From NCBI RefSeq assembly GCF_001675165.1, contig NZ_LROS01000008.1, positions 37,243-101,242 on the forward strand: a stretch of 64,000 bases of DNA, written 5' to 3'. The position numbers were made by a program, and so were the translations under genes. This document shows positions 35,801-45,787 of this stretch, in pieces. The notes under the pieces are model-generated. The model did no database searches. It had not been told where the DNA came from and saw only the letters and a list, made by a program, of their open reading frames with translations. Position 1 is the stretch's first letter; every line of letters starts with the position of its first letter. The stretch comes from Clostridium ragsdalei P11 (GTDB lineage: Bacteria; Bacillota; Clostridia; Clostridiales; Clostridiaceae).

Positions 35801-37288
35801 ATGCATAAATTGATCGATTTAACAATCAATGAAGAACAATTGAAAAAAACAGCAGCCAGTGCCAAAGAAAAAAATATCATTATTCCAACACTAGCACAAA
35901 TGAAAGATTCCAGCAAGGTGCCTGCAAAAATTAAATCTAGATTAAAAGAAACAGGATTATGGGACATAGATCCCATTAATTTATTTAGAATTTCCTGGTA
36001 TAATGAGCCTGTAGCAAAAGGTGGTTTGTACAACAAATTACCAAACTATATTGAAATTCCTCCTGAAATTTCAGGTGTTAAAGCTAGAATTTTTGCTATG
36101 GCAGGAAAGTTCTTTCCAACAGGAGCTCACAAAGTTGGGGCAAGCTTTGCTTGTCTAGTTCCACGTTTAGTAACTGGTCAATTTGATCCTACTTACCATC
36201 AGGCAGTATGGCCTTCAACTGGTAACTTCTGCCGTGGGGGAGCTTATAACTCAGCATTACTAGGCTGCAGTTCAATTGCTATCTTACCGGAAAATATGAG
36301 TAAAGAGCGTTTTGATTGGCTCAAAAAAGTAGCTGGAGAAGTTATTGCTACTCCTGGTTCCGAAAGTAACGTAAAAGAAATCTATGATAAAACATGGGAA
36401 CTAAGAAGAACAAGAGATAATGTTGTTATATTTAATCAGTTTGGTGAACTTGGTAACCATTTATGGCATTATGAAGTTACTGGCAGTGCTATGGAATCAG
36501 TCATTAAAGCTGAAGCTGGTGAAAAGGGAAAATTTGCTGGCGTATGTTTAACATCAGGATCAGCTGGAACTTTAGGCAGTGCAGACTATCTAAAGGATCA
36601 ATATCCAAATGCTAAATTTGCAGTTGGCGAAGCATTACAATGTCCGACTCTGCTTAACAATGGTTTTGGCGAACATAGAATTGAAGGTATTGGAGACAAA
36701 CATGTGCCGTGGATTCATAATATAAAGAATACAGACATGGTCATTGCAATAGATGATAATGATAGTTTAGCTCTGTTCCGTCTATTTAATGAACCTGCTG
36801 GACAAGAATATCTAAGGTCTGCAGGAGTTAAAGAAGATGTAATTAAAAAGCTTTCATGGGTTGGTATATCAGGCGCAGCAAATATACTTTCATGTATAAA
36901 ATTCGCAAAATATTATGAATTAAATGAAAATGATATGGTAATAACAGTACTTACTGATTCAGCAGAAATGTATCAATCAAGATTACAAGAAATGACTGCT
37001 GAAAGAGGAAGAGATTATGAAGTTGTTGATGGTGCTATAGATCATAATAGAAATGTTTTAGGCGTTAGAACTGATAGTATGGAAGAATTAACATATCAAA
37101 GTAAAAAGCGTATTCATAATCTTAAATACTATACATGGATTGAACAGCAACAATATGATTTAGAAGAATTAAATGCACAATGGTATGATTATGATAATTA
37201 TTGGGGTAAGCTGCACCAAATGGGACCAGAACTTGATAAATACATTGAGGCCTTTAATGAGAGAACTGGTTTAACAAAGAATCTATAA
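35801..37288 (+). CDS. Fold-type II PLP-dependent enzyme (tryptophan synthase beta / cysteine synthase superfamily)
   Basis: 495 residues, starting after GGAGG. PTGAHKVGASF holds the probable Schiff-base Lys111, and LTSGSAGTLGSADYL is a glycine-rich phosphate-binding loop. Both place it in the PLP beta family, but it is longer than cysteine synthase (about 310) and differs from TrpB. I cannot name the substrate; lyase or desulfhydrase chemistry on an amino acid is typical of the superfamily. The neighbouring TauE-like permease hints at sulfur compounds, but that is only context. It has its own promoter, palindrome and terminator. Confidence 0.75.
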   Translation: MHKLIDLTINEEQLKKTAASAKEKNIIIPTLAQMKDSSKVPAKIKSRLKETGLWDIDPINLFRISWYNEPVAKGGLYNKLPNYIEIPPEISGVKARIFAMAGKFFPTGAHKVGASFACLVPRLVTGQFDPTYHQAVWPSTGNFCRGGAYNSALLGCSSIAILPENMSKERFDWLKKVAGEVIATPGSESNVKEIYDKTWELRRTRDNVVIFNQFGELGNHLWHYEVTGSAMESVIKAEAGEKGKFAGVCLTSGSAGTLGSADYLKDQYPNAKFAVGEALQCPTLLNNGFGEHRIEGIGDKHVPWIHNIKNTDMVIAIDDNDSLALFRLFNEPAGQEYLRSAGVKEDVIKKLSWVGISGAANILSCIKFAKYYELNENDMVITVLTDSAEMYQSRLQEMTAERGRDYEVVDGAIDHNRNVLGVRTDSMEELTYQSKKRIHNLKYYTWIEQQQYDLEELNAQWYDYDNYWGKLHQMGPELDKYIEAFNERTGLTKNL

Positions 37289-37313
37289 TGCTTAGTAATA
37301 AAAGTTGTATGTT

Positions 37314-37343
37314 AAGGGGTATATTGTACATATATCCCTTTTC
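37314..37343 (+). terminator. Terminator of the PLP enzyme gene
   Basis: AAGGGGTATAT and ATATATCCCTT pair around a 5-base loop and are followed by TTCTT. Confidence 0.65.
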
Positions 37344-37498
37344 TTGTCTCCTAAATTAACCATTCATAATAATTCTAAAGACATTTCTACTACCGCAAAT
37401 ATATAATCCCATGTAAATAAAAAAATGCAAAACGTACTGCAAACAAATTAGTAAATTTGTTTGTGAAGAACGGCACGGCGGAAGAATGTAGGCAAAAT

Positions 37499-37531
37499 AA
37501 AAAAGCACCAGGTCAAAACCTAGTGTTTTCT
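37499..37531 (-). terminator. Terminator of rnpB
   Basis: Minus strand AACACTAGGT/ACCTGGTGCT stem followed by T6, right after the 3' end of the RNase P RNA. Confidence 0.8.
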
Positions 37532-37534
37532 AGT

Positions 37535-37880
37535 GGGTAAGCAAATCTATAAGCCGAGTTCTGTATTAGACAATCATCTATCTAGGCCCATTGTTACCAG
37601 TGGGCTCAAGCGATACTACCCGAAAGCAAAGCGGGCCGCTTTTATATGCTTTCCTATTCGATCTTGCTTCAGATGGGGTTTACATAGCCGCAAAGTCACC
37701 AATGCGCTGGTGAGCTCTTACCTCGCCTTTCCAACCTTACCGAAATAAAATTTCGGCGGTATATTTCTGTTGCACTTTCCTTCAGGTCACCCTGACTGGG
37801 TGTTACCCAGCACCCTGCCCTATGAAGCCCGGACTTTCCTCTCCTGTATTTCTACAGCAGCGATTGTCTGACTTACTTAC
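37535..37880 (-). ncRNA. rnpB: RNase P RNA, bacterial type A
   Basis: The minus strand carries the conserved blocks GAGGAAAGTCCGGGCTTC (CR-I), GGGTAACACCCAG and GGTGACCTGAAGG, and near the 3' end GATTGTCTAATACAGAACTC with GGCTTAT. The two ends pair as P1 (GTAAG with CTTAC). Length about 346 nt. It is the catalytic RNA that matures tRNA 5' ends. A short plus-strand frame across it is a shadow. Confidence 0.96.
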
Positions 37881-37942
37881 GAGTTACATAATATCATAAC
37901 TAATAAAATATTACAACAAAAATTTTAATTTTTTAATGTAAG

Positions 37943-38656
37943 TTATTCAATTGAATGGTTATAATGTACTATTCTACCGCAATTATCGCAATAAACTATA
38001 TGCTTATTCTTTTTGATATCATCTACAGTAACAGCAGATACCTTCATTTTACACCCAGAACAGACTCCTTTTGAAATTACGGCAGCTCCTGTCCCCTTAA
38101 CAGAACATAGTTCATTAAACTCATCCAAAAGTTTTTTAGGAATACGTTGTTCAAATTCCTTAATATTACCTTCTGCCTTAACTATATTTTCTTTAGCTCT
38201 AACTCTGTTCTCACTGCTACTTTCCTTACAATTATAAAACTTTTCTTTTAAATCCATCAACTTTTTTCTACTTTTAGACTTTTCTTTTGATGTATTCTCT
38301 TCTTCATACATAAGATTTAAACTATCTTCTTCCAGTTTCTTCATATCATTTTCTTTCAATTTAATGGACTTCTCCAGTGTTTCCATAAACTTTAAATCAT
38401 ACTTCATGTCTCCATATAACTTATTCTCATCTATCTTTATATCCCCTTTTAGCTTACTTATTTTTTCTTCTAGTTCTTTCATATCCTCTTCTATCTTTTT
38501 AAATTTATTATCTATATTTTTGTAATTTAGCTTTTCTGCCTCAAATTCTTTTTTCATCTCTTTCAATAAGCTAACATTTGAATCTTCTTTTATATCTTTC
38601 TTATTTTTCTTTATAATCCCCATATTTTTCTGAATTTCAATAAGTAAATTTATCAT
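37943..38656 (-). CDS. Coiled-coil protein with C-terminal C4 zinc ribbon
   Basis: 237 residues. Residues about 10-170 are almost entirely charged coiled coil (KEMKKEFEAEKLNYKNID and similar). The C-terminus has KGVCSGCKMKVS and YCDNCGRIVHY, a four-cysteine zinc ribbon. This is the widespread C4-type zinc ribbon family found beside Nif3 and trmK in Firmicutes, of unknown function. GGGAGG precedes the ATG. Confidence 0.85.
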   Translation of the reverse strand: MINLLIEIQKNMGIIKKNKKDIKEDSNVSLLKEMKKEFEAEKLNYKNIDNKFKKIEEDMKELEEKISKLKGDIKIDENKLYGDMKYDLKFMETLEKSIKLKENDMKKLEEDSLNLMYEEENTSKEKSKSRKKLMDLKEKFYNCKESSSENRVRAKENIVKAEGNIKEFEQRIPKKLLDEFNELCSVKGTGAAVISKGVCSGCKMKVSAVTVDDIKKNKHIVYCDNCGRIVHYNHSIE

Positions 38657-38777
38657 ATCTTCCTCCCATTAATTTAAATAAATTTTTTAAATATAATTCT
38701 AGAGTAAATAACACCATACTGTGAAATACTTTCCATATTTATTTTAAAAAAAGTAGAAATGAATTCAATTTTCATTT

Positions 38778-39593
38778 CTACTTATATTTATACGGACTTT
38801 TATTTACTTTTGATAAAATTACAGTATTCTCAAATCCTCTTACTTTTATTTCATGTCTTAAAAAATCAGCTATAATTTCCATAGCAGGCCATTCTGTTCC
38901 GAAATGTCCTGCATCAATTACAGCTATACCTTGTTCTTGAAAATCACTTACATAATGATAAGTAGTATCACCTGTAATAACACAATCTGCACCTAATGCT
39001 TTAGCTGCATCAAAATAATCCTGGCCACTTCCGTTTACAAGAGCCACTTTACTTATAATTTTAAGTTCATTTCCTGAATATCTAATTGAAGAGATATTCA
39101 AACATTTCTTTACCTCATTACAAAACTTAGCTAAAGTCATAGGTTCGGTAAGGCTTGCAATTCTTCCTATACCACAATCATTTTCGCCATAATTCTTAAT
39201 TCTAGAAGGTTCAATAACCTTATAATTGGTAAGTCCAAGCTTTTCCATAATAATATCATTTATTCCACCTTTTACAGAATCCAGATTAGTATGACTGGAA
39301 TATACATTTATATTATTTCTTATTAACTCTATTATTTTTTTTCCTATTAGAGTATCAGTAGTTATGCTGTACGGTCTTTTAAAAAGTAGTGGGTGATGGG
39401 TAAATATAAGATTACAATTATTCTTTACAGCTTCTTCTATTACTTCTAGTGTGCAATCTAAAGCCACAAGTATAGATCCTACTTCAGATTTCATATCTCC
39501 TACCATAAGCCCTACATTATCATAGCTTTCTTTAAGTATAGAAGGTGCTCTTTTTTCCAATATATCATGTACATCCTGTACTCTTAAATACAT
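38778..39593 (-). CDS. Nif3-like dinuclear metal center protein
   Basis: 271 residues, the short form without the central insert of the Bacillus protein. Metal-ligand motifs are FTHHPLLFKR (two His), SSHTNLDSVKGG and the C-terminal DAGHFGTEW. The family (Nif3, YqfO) forms hexamers; its function is still uncertain, with GTP cyclohydrolase-like folds noted. It overlaps the trmK gene by 10 bases. Confidence 0.9.
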   Translation of the reverse strand: MYLRVQDVHDILEKRAPSILKESYDNVGLMVGDMKSEVGSILVALDCTLEVIEEAVKNNCNLIFTHHPLLFKRPYSITTDTLIGKKIIELIRNNINVYSSHTNLDSVKGGINDIIMEKLGLTNYKVIEPSRIKNYGENDCGIGRIASLTEPMTLAKFCNEVKKCLNISSIRYSGNELKIISKVALVNGSGQDYFDAAKALGADCVITGDTTYHYVSDFQEQGIAVIDAGHFGTEWPAMEIIADFLRHEIKVRGFENTVILSKVNKSPYKYK

Positions 39594-40273
39594 TCTATCA
39601 ACTCCTGCAGCTTCTTTATTTTATTACATAAATCTTCTTTCCTTCTTCTCGCTAGCTCTGTATTGTCTTTTATATTTAAAATTATTTTATTATAGGATTC
39701 AATCTTACTTTTTACAAATTTTAAAAGAAGCTTATGCTTTTTATCTATCAAAGCCTTTCCCACTTCATAGAATATACTATCTACTTCTTGTTTTTCATTA
39801 TCATATCTTATTTTTATTATCTCATAAAATCTGTTTTCGTCAATACATAATTCTTCATCTATTATTTTAAAACCACTTTTGTATATATATTCTCTAAGAA
39901 CTTCAGAATTTCTCATAGGTTGAAGTATTAAAGCATCTGCCCTTTTAAACACTTCCATACCGTCAATAATTATGTCTCTTATAAGATTGCCTCCCATACC
40001 TGCAATTATCACATACTGAACTTCTCCAGGCTTTATAGAGGCAAGTCCACTACCGAGTCTTACATCTATTTTATTTTCCAATCCATGAAGTTTTATATTA
40101 AATCTGGCTTTTTCTACAGGTCCTTTATTTATATCTGAAGCTATAGCCCTTTTACACACCTTACTTTCTACTAGATAGATAGGGACATATCCGTGATCTG
40201 TACCTATATCCGCTGCACATTCACAATTGTCTACCATACTTGATACAGTTTTAAGCCTTAAACTAATTTCCAT
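39584..40273 (-). CDS. trmK: tRNA (adenine(22)-N1)-methyltransferase
   Basis: 229 residues from the ATG at 40273, 5 bases after GGAGG; the upstream ATG at 40285 overlaps the site. CAADIGTDHGYVPIYL is the S-adenosylmethionine motif and VIIAGMGGNLIRDI the TrmK-specific one. It methylates A22 in tRNAs of Gram-positives. It is cotranscribed with Nif3, as in many Firmicutes. Confidence 0.93.
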   Translation of the reverse strand: MEISLRLKTVSSMVDNCECAADIGTDHGYVPIYLVESKVCKRAIASDINKGPVEKARFNIKLHGLENKIDVRLGSGLASIKPGEVQYVIIAGMGGNLIRDIIIDGMEVFKRADALILQPMRNSEVLREYIYKSGFKIIDEELCIDENRFYEIIKIRYDNEKQEVDSIFYEVGKALIDKKHKLLLKFVKSKIESYNKIILNIKDNTELARRRKEDLCNKIKKLQELIECI

Positions 40274-40297
40274 ATAATCCTCCATTCCAAAATAATA

Positions 40298-41188
40298 TTA
40301 TTTAAATGTACAAAGTATTCTTATCTGCATAATTAAAAAAAATGCTGCCACTACCAATGCAGTATATATAAACTTATAAAAAACCTTTTTATCATATTTA
40401 GAAAAAATATATGCGGCATAGTACATACAAAACAGAAGTCCCATATTCAAAAGTCCATATGTCATTTGTTTAAATGCAAACTGCTTTCCTGTTCCAAATT
40501 CTACAGCTATAAAATTGGGATTAAAGCTTAAAGGCATTCTATCTGGCAAGTTTCCATAAAGATACATGATTATAGGGTTTAATGTAAGCATTAGGACTGT
40601 AAGTGCTGCAATTATAAATGGTACAAGAAACTTGGGTTCTTTTCTTAATTCAATACCCTTATTTAATTTATTTTCCCACTGTAAATTTTCTATATGTCTT
40701 TCTTTTATTTTTAATTCAAATTCTTGAAAGTTTTCTGGTGATATTCCATAAGTTATATCATCTGTCTTTAAGTATATAACATTTTTAGTTGAAGTAACAA
40801 ACATATATGTTCTACCTACTTTATGAATAAACGACCTTCCTATGGCAAATTTACTTTTTCCATATCCTGATAGCTTTACTCCTTTAATGTATCCATTAGA
40901 TTTTTGATACATTCTTATATCTTTAAAAGGAATTTTTTCATTCTTAAATTTAAACATACTGGTTATATACAAATTTTCTTCATCTATAGAGTATTTTAAA
41001 GTTCCACAAATTATAATATAATAAATTTGGTATGCATTTATAGCTATAAATGCTAGTTTAAAAAGATTAAATATTTCGTAGGAATTTATAAAATTTATAA
41101 GAACTATCATAAATACATTGTATATAACTGTTATGCCTGCTATAGCCCATACTCCTACTCCTTTTGCAGATTTATAAGTAGTTTTCAT
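40298..41188 (-). CDS. Membrane protein with bacterial PH-like domain
   Basis: 296 residues. Two N-terminal membrane helices (about 12-33 and 40-60), a soluble region of beta strands (YSIDEENLYITSMF, FAIGRSFI) like a bacterial PH domain, then three more membrane helices with NLPDRMPLSFNP, which recalls DUF1648. Function unknown. It lies between rpoD and trmK; a structured repeat precedes it. Confidence 0.7.
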   Translation of the reverse strand: MKTTYKSAKGVGVWAIAGITVIYNVFMIVLINFINSYEIFNLFKLAFIAINAYQIYYIIICGTLKYSIDEENLYITSMFKFKNEKIPFKDIRMYQKSNGYIKGVKLSGYGKSKFAIGRSFIHKVGRTYMFVTSTKNVIYLKTDDITYGISPENFQEFELKIKERHIENLQWENKLNKGIELRKEPKFLVPFIIAALTVLMLTLNPIIMYLYGNLPDRMPLSFNPNFIAVEFGTGKQFAFKQMTYGLLNMGLLFCMYYAAYIFSKYDKKVFYKFIYTALVVAAFFLIMQIRILCTFK

Positions 41189-41226
41189 ATTTGCTCACCT
41201 TCTTTATTAAATATTATATCATAAAC

Positions 41227-41374
41227 AGAGTCCTTGGCGTCAGATGGAGTTTTGACTCCACCTGATGCTTAGGAATCGTTATCCAGGGACGTAGCTGCTC
41301 GCAACGTAAACTTGGAGAAAAGCGACTATCACAGAGTGCGTTGGAGTATTAGAGCAGGTAGTCATCGGATAAAG
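41227..41374 (-). repeat. Structured dispersed element, copy 1
   Basis: On the minus strand: GATGACTACC, stem TGCTC/GAGCA, GCTACGTCCCTGGATAAC, then CTAAGC and a strong hairpin GCATCAGGTGGAGT/ACTCCATCTGACGC. Copy 2 lies at 63592-63784. It is downstream of the rpoD terminator and upstream of the PH-domain gene. Confidence 0.7.
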
Positions 41375-41424
41375 TTATATTCTGCTCCTATTTGAAAGTT
41401 TGCAAATTAGTTTTTCAGACAAGT

Positions 41425-41449
41425 AAAAGCACCTTGGAAGGGGTGCCTT
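41425..41449 (-). terminator. Terminator of rpoD
   Basis: AAGCACC and GGTGCCTT form a 7-bp stem beside the rpoD stop codon, followed by TTTT on the minus strand. Confidence 0.6.
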
Positions 41450-42512
41450 AATCTAAATAATCTTTTAATTTTTTACTTCTACTTGGATGCCTTAGCTTTC
41501 TAAGAGCCTTGGCCTCTATCTGCCTTATTCTCTCTCTAGTTACATTAAACTCTTTTCCAACTTCTTCTAGAGTTCTAGCTCTTCCGTCATCTAGCCCAAA
41601 CCTAAGTCTTAAAACTTTTTCTTCCCTTGGAGTTAAGGTATCCAATACATTTATAAGCTGTTCCTTAAGCATTGTAAAAGCTGCGGCCTCTGCAGGTGCT
41701 GGCGCCTCATCATCTGGTATAAAGTCTCCAAGGTGACTGTCTTCCTCTTCTCCAATAGGGGTTTCAAGAGATACAGGTTCCTGTGCTATTTTCATAATCT
41801 CTCTTACTTTATCTACAGGCATCTCCATTATTTGCGCTACTTCTTCTGGATGAGGTTCTCTTCCAAGTTCTTGAAGTAACTGTCTTGAAACTCTTACAAG
41901 TTTATTTATGGTTTCTACCATGTGAACAGGTATTCTTATTGTTCTTGCCTGATCTGCTATTGCCCTTGTAATTGCCTGCCTTATCCACCATGTAGCATAG
42001 GTACTAAATTTATATCCCTTTCTGTAGTCAAACTTTTCTACTGCCTTTATAAGTCCAAGATTCCCTTCTTGAATTAAATCTAAGAAAAGCATTCCTCTAC
42101 CTACATATCTTTTAGCTATGCTAACTACTAACCTCAAATTAGCTTCTGCTAACTTTTTCTTTGCAACTATGTCTCCCTCTTCTATTCTTTTTGCAAGAGA
42201 TATTTCTTCTTCTGGTAAAAGCAGCGGAACTTTTCCTATTTCTTTTAAATACATTCTTACAGGATCATCTATTGCAATTCCATCAGGAACCGATAAATCT
42301 AAGGTTTTCTCATTTGATTCTGTTCCATGTTCATCGCCAGTTACTTCTATTCCCATGGATTCAAGAGCTTCATATATTTTTTCTATTTGCTCGGGACTTA
42401 AGTCCACCTCTTCTAATTCGTCCATTATTTCTTTATAAGTTAAGGTGCCATTTTTTTTACCTTTTTCTATGATTTTTTTAACTAACTGTAGTTTTGCACT
42501 CTTACTTTTCAT
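41448..42512 (-). CDS. rpoD: RNA polymerase primary sigma factor
   Basis: 354 residues from the ATG at 42512 (AAAGGAGG 8 bases upstream). Sigma-70 regions are all present: 1.2 ([17 protein letters not shown]), 2.4 ([19 protein letters not shown]), 3 and 4.2 ([18 protein letters not shown]). The N-terminal 1.1 region is short and acidic, as in the Firmicutes SigA. It follows dnaG by 20 bases, the classic macromolecular synthesis order. Confidence 0.98.
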   Translation of the reverse strand: MKSKSAKLQLVKKIIEKGKKNGTLTYKEIMDELEEVDLSPEQIEKIYEALESMGIEVTGDEHGTESNEKTLDLSVPDGIAIDDPVRMYLKEIGKVPLLLPEEEISLAKRIEEGDIVAKKKLAEANLRLVVSIAKRYVGRGMLFLDLIQEGNLGLIKAVEKFDYRKGYKFSTYATWWIRQAITRAIADQARTIRIPVHMVETINKLVRVSRQLLQELGREPHPEEVAQIMEMPVDKVREIMKIAQEPVSLETPIGEEEDSHLGDFIPDDEAPAPAEAAAFTMLKEQLINVLDTLTPREEKVLRLRFGLDDGRARTLEEVGKEFNVTRERIRQIEAKALRKLRHPSRSKKLKDYLD

Positions 42513-42532
42513 TTTATTGCCTCCTTTTACCA

Positions 42533-44305
42533 TTACTGCATTTCACCAATCCTTTTTTGTATTTTAATTAATTCTTGTGCCAGTTTTAGAGATTCATTCA
42601 AATTTCCCTGAGCTTCACATTCTTTTATTTTATTTATAATGTGTTCCTTGGATTTTTCCAATCTATGTCTTTTTATTTTATCTATATAATTATCTATCAT
42701 ATCTTTATAATTGCTGCTGTCATATCCGATTTTAGTTTCCATAATGTTAACCCACTCTTTAGAGGTATCTACGTCATGGCAATTTAACTCTATAATTTTT
42801 TTTCTTTTTTCTATATCATATTTCACATTTTCCACTATATAACTATATATTTTTTTATGACTTTCTAATATAATATTATCAATTTCTATTTTATCTAACG
42901 CATATTTAAACACTTCTTCATTTTCTAAAATAAGTTTTAAAAGAGCTCTCTCAGCCTTTACATATGCTGGCTCTAAATATAATTTTTGTCCAAAACCATC
43001 ATCTATATTCACTTTTTCATTTTTTTTTACATTTTTTTGAATATTATCATTCAACATATCATATAGTACTTGATCCCTTATTCCCGTTTCTTCCGATATC
43101 TTTTTTATGTATATTTCTCTTTCTATAGGATCTAATTGAGACAATATTTTTAGTGCTTTTTCTACATATTTTATAGTATCTTCAGAATCATTAAAATTCA
43201 TGTTATTTTTTATACTTTGAATTCTATACTCTATAAGTGGAAGAGCTTTATCTACAAGTTCTAAAAAAGCATCTTTTCCATTATTTCTAATAAATTCATC
43301 AGGATCTTTTCCTTGTGGCACTACTAAAACCCTTACTTCCAATCCTACACTTTTTAGTATATCTAGGCCTCTAACCGTAGCTATTTGACCTGCTGCATCT
43401 GCATCATAAGATATTATAACTTTATCAACATACCTAGCCATAAGTTTTGCCTGATTTATAGTAAGAGCTGTACCTAGAGAAGCCACTGCATTAGTTATAC
43501 CATATTGATGAAGAGATATACAGTCCATGTATCCTTCCACAATTATAAACATTCTAGAAGTATTATTTTTTATGGCAAAATTTAATCCATAGAGATTAAT
43601 ACCTTTTTTAAATAGATGAGTTTCTGGAGAATTTAAATACTTTGGTTTAGAATCATCTAATACTCTACCTCCAAATCCTATTACTTTTCCTCTAAAATCA
43701 AATACGGGAAAAATTATTCTGTTTCTAAATCTGTCATAGTAATTTCCCTTTTTACCTTTAATTATAAGTCCATCTGATAGCATATCCAGTTCAGTAAATC
43801 CTTTTTTCTTTAAGAAAATCAACATATCATTCCAACTATCAACAGAATATCCGATACCAAATTTGTTCATGGTTTTTTCTGTTATTCCTCTATTTAACAT
43901 GTAGGATTTAGCTATTTTATTTTTATTTAAACAATTATAAAAATATCTGGCAGCTTCTATGTTTAGTCTATAAAGTTTTTCATAAGTATTTTTTCTATTA
44001 CTGTTTCCATTACCGGTTTCATCCAGATCTATATTTGCTCGATCAGCTAAAATCTTCAATGCTTCGGGAAAAGTTAACTTTTTCAGTTTCATAACAAACG
44101 TTATTACATTTCCTGCCTCACCACAACCGAAACATTTATATATTTGCTTATCCACAGATACACTAAAAGATGGGGTCTTTTCTTGATGAAAAGGACATAA
44201 TCCTAAATAATTTCTACCTGCCCTTTTTAGCTTTACACTTTCAGATATGATATCTACTATATCACTTGCATCTTTTATTTTTTGAATGACATCTTCCGAT
44301 ATCAC
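42533..44305 (-). CDS. dnaG: DNA primase
   Basis: 590 residues. The N-terminal CHC2 zinc finger ([23 protein letters not shown]) is followed by the catalytic core with the toprim motifs [12 protein letters not shown] and [10 protein letters not shown], and a C-terminal DnaB-binding helical region. The start is a GTG preceded by GGTGGGG. It makes RNA primers at replication forks. It is upstream of rpoD. Confidence 0.97.
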   Translation of the reverse strand: MISEDVIQKIKDASDIVDIISESVKLKRAGRNYLGLCPFHQEKTPSFSVSVDKQIYKCFGCGEAGNVITFVMKLKKLTFPEALKILADRANIDLDETGNGNSNRKNTYEKLYRLNIEAARYFYNCLNKNKIAKSYMLNRGITEKTMNKFGIGYSVDSWNDMLIFLKKKGFTELDMLSDGLIIKGKKGNYYDRFRNRIIFPVFDFRGKVIGFGGRVLDDSKPKYLNSPETHLFKKGINLYGLNFAIKNNTSRMFIIVEGYMDCISLHQYGITNAVASLGTALTINQAKLMARYVDKVIISYDADAAGQIATVRGLDILKSVGLEVRVLVVPQGKDPDEFIRNNGKDAFLELVDKALPLIEYRIQSIKNNMNFNDSEDTIKYVEKALKILSQLDPIEREIYIKKISEETGIRDQVLYDMLNDNIQKNVKKNEKVNIDDGFGQKLYLEPAYVKAERALLKLILENEEVFKYALDKIEIDNIILESHKKIYSYIVENVKYDIEKRKKIIELNCHDVDTSKEWVNIMETKIGYDSSNYKDMIDNYIDKIKRHRLEKSKEHIINKIKECEAQGNLNESLKLAQELIKIQKRIGEMQ

Positions 44306-44707
44306 TAACGAATCCCCACCTATCTTAAATTATTATGTTCAAGAATAAATATATTCGACATAAATTACTATATTCCTTCTTCAAAAATAAATATTTTTTT
44401 TCTCAAATAAGGAATATACTATATATATTCTTTACAAAAATTAAATATCCTTCAATAAAAAAAATTTTTAATTTTAAAACTGCATAATTTTACTTATAAA
44501 TATATAATATATAATATAATTCTGTAACTTTACTGTAAATGCTATATATTTATTCCTATTTTACCCACATACTAGTAAAAATTATTCTTCTCTATATGAG
44601 AAATTTGTTACATTTTATTTTCTGAAACTTCTTTTTTTAAGAATAATGTATATTATAAAAGGTACCTTAATATTATTATAGAGGAACAACTTTTGAGGAG
44701 TTTTTGT
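44306..44707. other. Gene-free AT-rich divergent intergenic region
   Basis: 402 bases between dnaG and the cotS-like gene. It contains a perfect 10-bp inverted repeat (TATATTCCTT at 44369-44378, AAGGAATATA at 44409-44418) and runs of A/T. Promoters for both genes must lie here, but I cannot pick one with confidence. Confidence 0.4.
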
Positions 44708-45745
44708 ATGGATTTGTTATCTGAAAAAACTGTAAAAAAATATGTACTTCCCTATTACAATATGAATGATGCATCTATAGATAGAATCAAATTTAAAAAT
44801 ACAGATAAGCAGAGGGCAGTATATAAAATAAGTCATCTAAATGAAAATTACTGTTTAAAGAAAGTATATTTCGATGAAGCAAATTTACTTTTTGTATATT
44901 CTGCCATAGAGTGGTTTTTTAGAAATAACATTAGAGTTCCTAGAATATTACCTACAATTTATGGAGGTCGATATGTAAAATATAACGACATGCTTTTTAT
45001 GCTTACTCCCTGGATAACGGGTACTAAATGTAATTACAACATTAAAGATCATCTTTTAGTGTCCATCTCTAATTTAGCAAAAATGCATAAAGTAAGCAAA
45101 AACTTCACCCCCATTAAAGGTAGTATTGAAAGGATTAATTTTGAAAAAACATATATATCCTTTGAAAAACATTTTAAGCAACTGTTAAACTGCTCAAATT
45201 TAGCAGCTAAATATAAAGATAAATTCTCACAATTATTTCTACAATATTTTGAAATCAACCTTATATTGGCACAAATGTCCTCTAGAATATCTTCTTCTAT
45301 AAACTATGATAATTTAAATACCTGCCTATGCCATCTAGATTATGTAAATAAAAATATAATATTTGATGATAACAATAAAATTTGGATAATAGATTTTGAT
45401 AAATGCAGCATAGACTATTGTGCTCATGATATCTCCTATTTCTTAAGAAGATTTCTAAAGCGAAATTCTACTAATTGGCAGCTAGATATAACATTAGAAT
45501 GTTTAAATTTATACGAAAAAACTTTTCCGTTAACATTAGATGATTATAAATATATAATATCTTATTTAGCTTTTCCTCAAAAATTTTGGAAAATATCTAG
45601 AGATTATTATAAAAACATATCAAAATGTAATCATAATTCTTTTTACTATTTACTAAAAAAGTGTTCTAATAATATTGATCAGCTTAAATTTATTATAAGT
45701 TTGGGGAAATACGTAGAAAAAAAGTTTCATACTATTATTATTTAA
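44708..45745 (+). CDS. CotS-like spore coat kinase-fold protein
   Basis: 345 residues from the ATG at 44708 (GAGGAG 7 bases upstream). The protein-kinase-like fold of aminoglycoside phosphotransferase/CotS type is seen in CLCHLDYVNKNIIFDDNNK and WIIDFDKCSIDYCAHDIS, the catalytic and metal loops. CotS family members are spore coat proteins in Bacillus and Clostridium. Transcription by a sporulation sigma factor is likely but no clear site was found. Confidence 0.8.
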   Translation: MDLLSEKTVKKYVLPYYNMNDASIDRIKFKNTDKQRAVYKISHLNENYCLKKVYFDEANLLFVYSAIEWFFRNNIRVPRILPTIYGGRYVKYNDMLFMLTPWITGTKCNYNIKDHLLVSISNLAKMHKVSKNFTPIKGSIERINFEKTYISFEKHFKQLLNCSNLAAKYKDKFSQLFLQYFEINLILAQMSSRISSSINYDNLNTCLCHLDYVNKNIIFDDNNKIWIIDFDKCSIDYCAHDISYFLRRFLKRNSTNWQLDITLECLNLYEKTFPLTLDDYKYIISYLAFPQKFWKISRDYYKNISKCNHNSFYYLLKKCSNNIDQLKFIISLGKYVEKKFHTIII

Positions 45746-45759
45746 TAGTATGAAATTTT
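45725..45759 (+). terminator. Terminator of the cotS-like gene
   Basis: TTTCATACTATTA and TAATAGTATGAAA form a 13-bp stem overlapping the stop codon and followed by TTTTA. Confidence 0.8.
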
Positions 45760-45787
45760 ATATTCAGTTTAATCAACTATTTATTCA

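Noticed and set aside
37533..37748. 71-residue plus-strand reading frame
   Set aside because: It lies entirely across the RNase P RNA gene on the other strand and has no ribosome binding site.
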